Assembly (NCBI GenBank): GCA_947179155.2
Contig: OX359278.1
Coordinates: 29,888,773-29,952,772 of the forward strand
Reading direction: 5' to 3'
Source: Hedera helix
Lineage: Eukaryota; Streptophyta; Magnoliopsida; Apiales; Araliaceae
Length of the DNA stretch: 64,000 nt
This document shows, piece by piece, positions 35,485 through 44,689 of the stretch. The notes beneath the pieces were generated by a model. That model saw only the letters and a program-made list of their open reading frames with translations, did no database searches and was not told the origin of the DNA. A program made the position numbers and the translations under genes. Each line of letters starts with the position of its first letter. Positions within the stretch are counted from its first letter, which is position 1.

Positions 35485-35830
35485 TAAAAGAAAGCATACG
35501 TTACTGTGTAATGACAATTATTGATTCAATAATGTGAATTACTGTGCATATGTTACTGTGACAATTATTAGGTTCAATAATTTTAAAAACAGTGCAGCAA
35601 CAATTATTGACTCAATGATATAAAATACAGTGTAATGACAATTATTAAATCAATAATGCAAAATACTGTGTAACAACAATTATTGAATTGATAATATAAA
35701 ATATTATGCAGTGACAATGAAATGATGCGTAACAGTTACGGTGTCAATTATCAGACCAATAATATGAGACACTATGCAATACCGTGTGTTACTGTAGAGT
35801 ACCGTGTGCTACAGAAAATACCAAAAACTA
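35485..35830. repeat. ~48-bp degenerate tandem repeat in chromovirus LTR
   Basis: About six units of (A/T)ACTGTG.AATGACAATTATT.A.TCAATAAT, each containing CAATTATTGA..TCAATAAT, an imperfect inverted pair. Same block in the other LTR at about 55510-55850. Confidence 0.75.
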
Positions 35831-36153
35831 CCGTATGCTACTATTCTTTTATCACCGGTATTTTAACAGTTCCGTTGACTATTTTTATTTAAAAAGATTA
35901 TTTCTGTCGTTTTCTATATCCGACAAATATTCCGTTGTGGGGTCCACCAATAATTTGTTATTTCGGCGCCGTCGTACGACACGAATATTCCCCGACCAAA
36001 CGAATATTCCCCGACAAAGCGAATATTGTCCAACAAAATAAAATTTGCAGATAACATCCTTAACTTTTAACTTGATCGATTTAACCACTTACTGTTTCAA
36101 AAAAAATATATATGAAGAAAAATTAAATTTTGTATTTCATAAAATTCGGGGTC

Positions 36154-39100
36154 TTACAACCTCCCCTCCTTATGAAATTTCATCCCCGAAATTGACGTAC
36201 CTGACATATCGAAGAGGTAAGGATACTTAGATTTCATCTCAGATTCTAGCTCCCAGGTCATTTCCTCAGTATCTTGGTTCCTCCATAAAACCTTGACTTG
36301 AGGTATAACCTTTGAGCGTAGGATCTACTCCTTCTTATCCAGGATCTTAACAGGTACCTCCTCGTATGTTAAATCCTCTGCTATAACGTCTGGTTCTAAC
36401 TCAATGACGTGGTTTGGGTCCTTCACATATTTACGTAACATAGATATGTGAAAAACGTTATGGATGCGAGACATACTTGGTGGTAAGGCTAGTCTGTAGG
36501 CTACAGTTCCTATTCGATCGAGGATTTCAAATGGGCCAATAAATCGAGGGTTGAGCTTTCCTCTCTTTCCGAATCTCGTAACCCCTTTCCATGGAGAAAC
36601 ACGTAAGAATACATGATCTCCGACGTTGAAGCTTTCGTCTCTCCGATGAAGATCAGCATAACTCTTTTGTCGTTCTTGTGCGGTCTGTATTCGTTGTCGG
36701 ATCATTTGGATCTTTTCGATCGTCAAGCGTACCAACTCGGGTCCTAACAATTTTGCTTCTCCTACCTCATTCCAACATATTGGAGAGCGACACTTCCTTC
36801 CATACAAAGCCTCGAATGGAGCCATGCCTATGCTTGCTTGGTAACTGTTGTTGTAAGAAAATTCCACCAATGGCAAGTACTTATCCCAACTTCCTTTGAA
36901 GTCTAATACACAAAGTCTCAAAAGATCTTCGAGGGTCTGGATCGTCCTTTCCGATTGTCCGTCCGTTTGAGGATGGTATGCAGAACTAAAACGTAGTTCA
37001 GTGCCCATAGCTTTTTGTAGACTGATCCAAAAGCGTCAAGTGAATCTAGGATCTCGATCAGAAACTATGGAAACTGGCATGCCATGCAATCTTACGATCT
37101 CATTTATGTATATACCGGCAAGACGTTCAAGTGAAAAGTTTTCTCGTATAGGCAAGAAATGAGCAGATTTGGTCAATCTATCTACGATCACCCAAATTGC
37201 ATCTAAGCCTTGAGAAACTTTTGGAAGACCCGTCACGAAGTCCATATTGATGTGTTCCCACTTCCATTCGGGAACTTCAAGTGATTGTAATGGACCTTTA
37301 GGAACTTGATGCTCTGCCTTGACACGTTGACAAGTTAGGCACCTTGAGATAAACTCCGCAATCTCTCTTTTCATATTGTTCCACCAAAATGTATGTCGAA
37401 GATCTCGATACATCTTGGTACCTCCTGGGTGGATTGCAAACGGCGTGTTGTGTGCCTCCATCATGATTTTATGCTTTAATTCAGGATCGTTAGGAACACA
37501 GAGTCGAGAGTTGACTCGAAGTATTCCTTTCTCGTCGATTCTTGCTTCGAGAATGGTACCTTCTTGTACTTTCTTTATCATGTTTATCAGTTCCGGATCG
37601 GTAGCTTGAGCAGCTTTAATTTTATCGATTAAAGTTGGTTCTACTCGCACGTGAGCAATCTTCGAGTGGGTCCCTGGTGTCTTTAGCTCTATCTCCATCT
37701 TTTGTAAGTCGTACAAAATACACTTTTGTGTTGTCAGCAGTGCACTTGTACTTGCATAAGATTTTCTGCTTAAAGCGTCAGCTACAACGTTCGCCTTTCC
37801 CGGGTGATACTGGATTGTGTGGTCATAATCCTTTAACAGCTCAAGCCAACGTCGTTGTCGCATGTTGAGTTCCTTCTGGGTGAAGAAATACTTGAGACTT
37901 TTATGATCCGTATAGATATCCACTTTTTCTCCGTACAAGTAGTGTCTCCAGATCTTCAACGCGAAAACGACTGCTGCCAACTCTAGATCATGAGTAGGAT
38001 AATTTTTCTCATAATCTTTGAGTTGTCGAGAGGCGTAGGCTATAACCTTTCCATGTTGCATAAGGACACAGCCTAGACCTTTGCCAGAAGCATCGCTATA
38101 GATAACAAATTCTCCTGATCCTGATGGTATGGTCAGAACAGGAGCTGAAACCAGTCTCTTATTGAGTTCTTGGAAACTTTTCTCGCATTCCTCGCTCCAT
38201 ATGAATTTTGTGCTTTTCTGAGTAAGCTGCGTTAATGGAGTGGCGATTTGAGAAAATCCTTCTACGAATCTCCGATAATAACCAGCTAGACCCAGAAAAC
38301 TTCGGACTTCGGTTACTGTTTTGGGTTGTTCCCAATTTAGTACCGTTTCAATTTTCGCAGGATCGACTGATATTCCTTGACTAGAAATCACATGCCCAAG
38401 AAACGTGACCTCCTCAAGCCAGAACTCACATTTCTTCAACTTGGCATATAATTTGTTTTCACGGAGCTTTTGGAGTATCAATCTCAGGTGTTGTTCATGA
38501 TCCTCGCGGCTCTTGGAGTATATGAGGATGTCATCAATAAAGACAACCACAAAATGATCCAAATGTTCCTTGAATATCCGGTTCATCATGTCCATGAAAG
38601 CTGCAGGAGCATTAGTTAGTCCAAAAGGCATGACTAAGAACTCATAATGCCCATAACGAGTTCTGAAAGCAGTCTTTGGAATGTCCTCAGCTTTAACCTT
38701 TAACTGATGATATCCAGAACGGAGATCAATCTTTGAGAAATGTTGAGCGCCTTGCAATTGATCAAACATGTCATCAATCCGAGGTAACGGTTACCTGTTC
38801 TTGATGGTGACATGGTTCAATTCTCGGTAGTCAATGCACAATCTCATACTCCCGTCTTTCTTCTTCACAAATAGAACAGGAGCACCCCAAGGTGATGCAC
38901 TCGGACGAATGAAACCGGTATCCAACAATTCCTGTAGTTGGACTTTTAACTCTTGAAGTTCAATGGGAGCCATTCGGTATGGAGCTTTGGAAATGGGCTT
39001 GGTACCGGGTTCAAGATCAATATAAAATTCAATTTCACGGTTTGGGGGTAAGCCAGGAAGTTCTTCAGGAAAAACGTCAGGAAACTCATTAACAATGGGA

Positions 39101-40800
39101 ATATCATTCAAGTTTGACGTATTTTTGTTCAAATCAGTGACATGAGCTAAAAAGGCTTGACATCCGTTTTTCAATAAACGAATGACTTTATGGCTAGAAA
39201 TAACAGTTATAGATTTCAATGGTTTAGTTGCTTGAATTTGCATGACAGGTTGATTAGGAATATGAAAACTAATAATCTTATGAAAACAATCAATTTTAGC
39301 ATGATGGGTAGTCAACCAATCAATTCCTAAAATCACATCAAATTCACGCATCTCCAAAGAAATAAGGTCAACAGGTAATGTGAGGTTGTTGATTTGAACT
39401 AGGCAAGATTTATAGACAGTAGATGTAATGGTCATTTCTCCTAATGGGGTTTCAACTGATAAGTCAAAGTCCAAGTTTTCAGGAGTTAAGTTTAAACGCT
39501 GAGCACATGCAGGTGAGATAAAAGAATGGGTAGAGCCAGTATCTAACAAAGCGTAGACTTCACGAGAATTTATGAATAGCTTACCGGTTATCACCTCGTT
39601 CGAGTTTCGCGCCATTTGGGATGTCACAACAAAAGCTCTCCCTTGAACTACAGATTTTCCCTTATCCGCGCTAGCTTTTGGTATCATCATTGCAGCTGGA
39701 CTTGATTTTGTGGCAGGACAAAACCGCGCAAGATGACCCTCTTTCTCATAACTGTAGCACTTTTTGGACTGCAGTGTACAGTTTGGGCTGATGTAACCTT
39801 CCTGACCACACCTATAGCATCTCACTGGTGGTCGATCTTCTCCCCTTGAAACTGGGGTCGGTGCTGGTGTTGGTACTGGTGCTGGTGCCCTTCCATAATT
39901 ATTATGGAATCTCTTTCTTTTGAAATTGTTCCCACTAGATTCTCCTCTTCTGTTATTTGGTGTGGAATTACCACCGAAGTGTTGGTTACCTCCTCGATGG
40001 TTCTCGTTCCTGTGGTTGTTGTCACTCATTTCTCTATGCTGATCATTAACTCTTGGCTGCAATGTTTCATCTGTTTGCTCCACCCTTTGAGCCCTATCCA
40101 CAACATCTGAATACAAACTAAATTTATGAGAGCTAAGTTGTTGACGAATTTTGAATCTCAAACCTCTTAGGAACATCCGACTCATTCGTGCTTCGTCATC
40201 CACAAGATGGGTGGCAAAGCGAGATAACTCGGCAAACTTAGCTTCATATTGGGAGACTGTCATGTTTCCCTGCTCCAGCTTAATGAATTCCACTTCCTTC
40301 ATATGGCGGATGCTTTCTGGGAAGTACTTCTCGTTAAACAGTTCTTCGAATTCTGTCAAAGACATTTCGAGTGCTGAAGGTTGGATACGTTTTACCGCTT
40401 CCCACCAATGGTCTGCCTCACCTCGTAATATAAAAGTGGCAAATGGCACCTTCTGATCATCAGCGCATTGTAAGACATCAAGTATTTTTGTCGTCTACTT
40501 CAGCCATGCCTCCGCTTTGAGTGGGTCAGGCTTCCCATGCAATTCAGGTGGTCCCAATTCTTTAAATTGCTTGACAGTGACCATCCTCAAATTGCCAGCG
40601 TTTCTACCGTTATTATTGACTGGATTTCCTCTTCCTTGATTCTGTATGAACTGCATGAAATTCCTAAAGAATCCATCGTTCATCATGTTATCAGGAACAT
40701 TATTTCCTGAGTTAGCAGGAGGATTGTTTGGGGCCTCTTGATTCTCGGCTACATTTGCTTCGGGTATTCCATAGTTAACCTCTTGATTTTCAGATGACAT
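36154..40800 (-). pseudogene. Chromovirus gag-pol polyprotein, single frame with four in-frame stops
   Basis: One continuous frame of 1549 codons from ATG at 40800 (MSSENQEVNYG...) to TAA at 36156-36154, the last codon lying inside the 3' LTR. In-frame stops sit at 40497-40495, 38793-38791, 37038-37036 and 36327-36325, with no frameshift. Approximate residues: Gag core 100-270; two zinc knuckles near 325-360, both damaged; protease ALLDTGSTHSFIS near 420; reverse transcriptase with FIDDILIYS near 755; RNase H (SDASGKG, DLELAAV, TDHKSLKYF, ADALSRK) 860-980; integrase with H-H-C-C (HPGGT, CLTC), D in NMDFVTGLP, D in SDRDPRF and E in GQSERT, 1080-1300; a GPFEILDR-type module near 1415; chromodomain-like end VLWRNQDTEEMTWELESEM near 1520. 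The fourth stop lies at the start of that chromodomain. Confidence 0.95.
36159..36172 (-). promoter_or_regulatory. Chromovirus polypurine tract
   Basis: Minus strand AAGGAGGGGAGGT directly before LTR start TGTAAGACC. It primes plus-strand DNA synthesis. It also encodes the last residues of gag-pol. Confidence 0.85.
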
Positions 40801-40985
40801 ACTTAACTGTGGTCACAAAATAAATGTTAGTTCAAATAAACTGACTCATCACTTCATGTTCCTATATTCAAATCGACTCATTAGATAATAAAATCTATTT
40901 TAGGTAGGACACACTAGTGACTGATTCTATTCGTCTCTCCCCTCCTAGTTCTACCCCAGATCTCCATTAAAGACCATATCCCTAA

Positions 40986-40997
40986 GCTCTGATGCCA
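40986..40997 (-). promoter_or_regulatory. Chromovirus primer-binding site (initiator Met tRNA)
   Basis: Minus strand TGGCATCAGAGC differs at one base from TGGTATCAGAGC, the complement of the plant initiator tRNA-Met 3' end. It lies two bases from the LTR end. Confidence 0.85.
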
Positions 40998-40999
40998 AC

Positions 41000-41660
41000 T
41001 GTGACGCCCCCAAATCTGGGCCCACACAGCCCAAACTTGAGTCGTCAAAAGACTACAACAAAATTATTACAACAAAGCACAACGTACAACAATACAGTGT
41101 ATAATAATACACAACTAAGTCTTCACTATTATTGCCACACTATTTTACAAAACGTGAAGACTATGATAACTATTCCTCGGACCCTCACTCCATTCCCCGG
41201 CTAGCCCCTGTTATGTTTTCATCTCCTGTTGAAAAACAATGGAACAAAAGAAAGGGTGAGCTCAAATAGCCCAGTAAGAAATATCATGACTAAGATAATG
41301 ACAAATAAATTATCATTAGCCTTCAACAGTTGAGTTCTTGATAGAATACAATAGAATACAAGGTTTATATCAAAAACTGCAGTTAAATTCTTAAACAATG
41401 TTCAGATCAATAATAGCAGCGGAATGAGCAATCTATTAGAAGAATAATGCAGACTATAATGTCCACTCGCTTCTCTTTTTCGTAAAAACATCATCAACTT
41501 TTATCATCTGAAATACCATTAGTCATGATAATATAAATTCACAGTTCCTGATCATAATCATGCACATCAACAGTTCATCTTTGCACTACGGGCCAAAGAT
41601 ATTCAATATAGCACCAACGGTCATGATTATACCAGATTCAGCCTTTGGTCATAATCATAC
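41000..41660 (-). mobile_element. Chromovirus 5' LTR, part 1 (split by the inner element)
   Basis: Plus-strand start TGTGACGCCCCC. Colinear with 33300-33960 and stops at ATAATCATAC, where the Tat-like element is inserted. In element sense this is the U5 end. Confidence 0.95.
41656..41660. repeat. Target-site duplication CATAC (left) of the Tat-like element
   Basis: CATAC precedes TGTAGACACC and recurs at 53980-53984. The intact site with a single CATAC is in the other chromovirus LTR at about 33956-33960. Confidence 0.96.
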
Positions 41661-42096
41661 TGTAGACACCCAAATTTTGCACTTTTGCACTAACCCTGAC
41701 AGGAGGGCAGAATCGTCATTTGACCCGACGAGCGAAAAGGAAGGTGGACCCCAACATCAAGCCACCCCAGCGATTTACGGTCAAAGCCGCCACAACGGAC
41801 AACGAACATCCGGTCACTTGAGGCAAGGCGAACAGTTGATCCAGAAAAACCTGAACCGACCACAAAAGACGACTAATGGCCACTCCGCTTACGATGTTCG
41901 GGGGTCTTGCTCCCCAGTGAGCGAGCGGCTGCCCAGCTCGCCGGTGAGCTGGCGGGGGGTAGGGGGCAGCGCCCCCTGGAAGCCAAGCACAACGAGCAAT
42001 TTATACACCAAGGAACAGCCTTCCGAAATAATACAGCAGAAATTGGCAAATTAATACCGCGTGGCACGAAATTCGAGAAAAATGCGCCGGACAGCC

Positions 42097-42232
42097 GCGG
42101 ATGCATCTGCGGCCAAACGACTTTCGAGGTTCGCACGGCTCGAGGGCGGCACACGGCAGCCGAGGAGACGGCCACAGCAGGCAGCCGCAGATGCATCTGC
42201 GGCTGGCCGCAGATGTATCTGCGGCTGCCTGC
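42097..42232. repeat. GC-rich palindrome cluster in the Tat-like LTR
   Basis: Three copies of an 18-bp palindrome: CCGCGGATGCATCTGCGG (about 42097), CCGCAGATGCATCTGCGG (perfect, about 42185) and CCGCAGATGTATCTGCGG (about 42207). The last two lie inside a 56-bp near-perfect inverted repeat at 42177-42232 with arms of about 27 bp. It is repeated at 52176-52311 in the 3' LTR. Confidence 0.92.
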
Positions 42233-42427
42233 TGAAGCACTATAGATCGCCATTTTCAACCCGAGAACAAAAAGAGAAGAAAAAAAAAAGAAAAGGAAAA
42301 AAAGAAAAAGAGGAGAGAGAGAGCTCGCGGGGAAGAGAGAGAGAGGTTATTTTGCTGTTAGATCCAAGCACTAGATCCATATTGTTGTGCTATTTAGCTT
42401 AGTAATCTTGTGGTGTATCCATTTCGT

Positions 42428-42440
42428 GATATAAAAGCTT
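42428..42440 (+). promoter_or_regulatory. Possible TATA box of the Tat-like LTR
   Basis: GATATAAAAGCTTG follows a purine tract and a less AT-biased region. No experimental start is known, and other AT runs exist. Confidence 0.4.
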
Positions 42441-43903
42441 GAATCCGCGTTTTGCAAGGTGAAAAGATTGTCCTTTTGGTATTCTATCGCTTGTATTGTT
42501 AATATAGCTTATGTTTTGGGTTATGTGATGTAATATGTTGTTATGTTGATAAAGGATCCGTGGATTAGGGGTTGTTAGCGAGGTTTCCATCGGAAAGTAA
42601 CTCCTCCTAACGCCCCGATGACATTCCGTACGGTGATATCTCGTTCGTTGTGGTAATGGATAGTTTTAGTGATTAAGTTGTGATATTTGGGTTATGTAAT
42701 GTGATAGCAATGTTAAATCTCGTTAGATTTGGTTTAGGGTTGGTTGTGTCATGATTTGGGTAAATGTGAGCCTAGGGAGGAGATCCTCGCGGTCAAATCC
42801 CGATGATGGACATTTTGGTGTATGTAATCATGGTATAGGGTCCATGGATGTGTATTTTGTAATATCCGGCCTTAAAGCGATACAAAGTCGTGTTCGGGTT
42901 AAGGCCCCGTAATAATAATAAAATATGTGATTGTGGGTGTTTGGGGTTGTCTGGATGGCTTACATGCCCGTGGATAGCCCCGACACGTTGTGAGTGCTTG
43001 TTTAATTTACGACACAAAAAATGGTTTTTAAATAAGGCAAATAATGAAGATTTTGTAAAAAATGATCAATTTCAGGATATTAGAGTCACGAGGTCTAAAG
43101 GTTAAGTGTTTTGGCGAACTTTAATCCATGATTGATGAATAGGCTTTAATTGGTTTTTAAAACGTCATAAAAAACGATTTTGTAAATAAATAAGTGTTTT
43201 CATTAAACTTTGTGCATAGGGTTAAAGAGTTCTAGAAGTTGCCCTCGTTTTATTTAGATTAACTGTTAGAAGGCAATGTATAGTCTCGATTCCTATTTGA
43301 CAAAAGTTTAAAATTGTTTGTTTTCTAAAATGACATCTAATAAAAAACCCTCAAAAGTTTTCGAAATTAAAAATCAATCTTTCTTATAAAAAAGCAAAAC
43401 CTCGTCATTTGGGTCAAAAGACGTTAAAACACTTTCCAGATAAAGCACATTTGCCATACAAAAATCCAAACAAAATTCACCACAAGCATTCACCTAGGCA
43501 CACATGCACACACACGCAACTCACACATTTTAGGATTTAAAAGGATAGGAAAACATCAAGATAGCGGTAACCGTGTTTCACGGAAGTCGGGGGGTGCCTA
43601 ACACCTTCCCCTCGCTTAAGCAAAGCCCCCGAACTCTATGAATCTCGGTTTGCGGACCAATTAACTCGGAGTCACATATGAGCCAGCGATTACGAAAACA
43701 AACTCGGATGAGTTGGTACATCCATTTCAAATATACCAACTGGCGACTCTGGTCAATTGGCTCATAAAAAATCGATCTTTCAAAACCCGTCGACATTAAG
43801 CCGACCCTTTTTAATAAATCACATCTTAAATCTAAAGGCTAAAATTGGAAAGGGACATTTTATTATTAAAAAACGAGACGACGAAAATCCCGGCGTCGAC
43901 AGC

Positions 43904-43922
43904 TGGCGACTCTGCTGGGGAC
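43904..43922 (+). promoter_or_regulatory. Primer-binding site of the Tat-like element
   Basis: TGGCGACTCTGCTGGGGAC starts two bases after the LTR. Plant Ogre/Tat elements are reported to use a tRNA-Arg primer with a site of this form. The tRNA assignment is from memory. Confidence 0.75.
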
Positions 43923-44689
43923 AGTAGAGGGCTTAAGCCGCATTTAAAATCTTGATGTTTTCCTATCCTTAAAAAATCTAAAAATGTGTGGTTGCGTTGC
44001 TTGCGATTGATCTACTTTTTGTGCGTGTATGAATGAATATGCGAGTGTTGTGATGGCTTTACGAATGCTTTACGTTATTGTCATCATTTGCATACGGTGA
44101 GGAACGATGAATGAATGATGAATGTATGTTGAGCAGTTCCTCCTCCTGAGGCAAACCCGTCGGATGTGGATTACTGGACTCAAAGGGGTGCTCCCCGGCG
44201 AGGCTCAGGAAAAGCATTCACTCAGATCCAATCCAATTGAAAGATCGGATTTTTCCCTTCTAGTATGTTGCGAAGATCTGGGAACCTTCATGCCAAAAAG
44301 CCCGCGAGAGTAACTTAGGGTAGGTCAGCCTCAGATAAACCCGACGCGTGGGAAGTCTCTTCATACCCTTTTACGTTTCACGCACATAATGTCATACTTT
44401 AGTCAAACATTTTGTACCTCCCACTTTTGTCAAAATAAAATACTAACCTCTGTTTTACAGGGACAGCTTGGAGAGCATCATAATTGCACACTGTCATACC
44501 TTGGTTAAAATAAAGGGATACTAACCTTGTTTTGCAGGAAAATATTACAAAACTCAAAAACACAAAAATATTTGCTTTAGCATGCATCCACCAGTGTCAT
44601 TTCCCGGAACTAAACTGGGTTTGTTTATTCGCAGGATTGCGCCCCAAACTCGTCTCTGGTCCAAGAAAGCCAGAGAATCAACAGTCGAG
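43923..44689 (+). other. Leader of the Tat-like element with two candidate splice acceptors
   Basis: TACTAACCTCTGTTTTACAG (ending 44460) and TACTAACCTTGTTTTGCAG (ending 44537) both combine a consensus branch-point heptamer TACTAAC with a pyrimidine tract and AG. They lie in a 77-bp imperfect duplication (GTCATAC.TT..T.AAA..). This suggests a 5'-leader intron. No donor could be fixed. Confidence 0.55.

Larger units (their letters stand above)
33300..36158 (-). mobile_element. Chromovirus 3' LTR (2859 bp)
   Basis: Plus-strand ends are TGCGACGCCCCC and CGGGGTCTTACA. It matches the interrupted right LTR (41000-41660 plus 53985-56181, 2858 bp) with about 11 substitutions and one A-run indel by eye. 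A minus-strand TATA box (CTATAAATAG) lies at 35013-35022 with an AT-rich upstream. It contains three tandem-repeat blocks, and it holds the uninterrupted sequence ATAATCATACCAATCAAC at about 33951, the empty site for the inner element. Confidence 0.95.
41661..43901 (+). mobile_element. Tat/Ogre-like 5' LTR (2241 bp)
   Basis: Ends are TGTAGACACCC and CCCGGCGTCGACA. It is practically identical to 51739-53979: I see three substitutions (about 41930, 42088, 42786) and two single-base indels (G run near 41957, T near 42626). It holds a palindrome cluster at 42097-42232, a purine-rich tract (42264-42345), a TATAAAA at about 42431, and near its end a GGGGGGTGCCTAACACCTTC phrase that I recall as typical of Ogre LTRs. 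Frames across the GC-rich part are artefacts. Confidence 0.95.

Noticed and set aside
36678..40456. Plus-strand frames opposite gag-pol
   Set aside because: Shadows of the minus-strand polyprotein.
41873..42402. Long overlapping frames in the Tat-like LTR, repeated at 51755-52481
   Set aside because: They lie in GC-rich, palindromic LTR promoter sequence, overlap on both strands, and have no known domain. Identity between the copies is only LTR identity.
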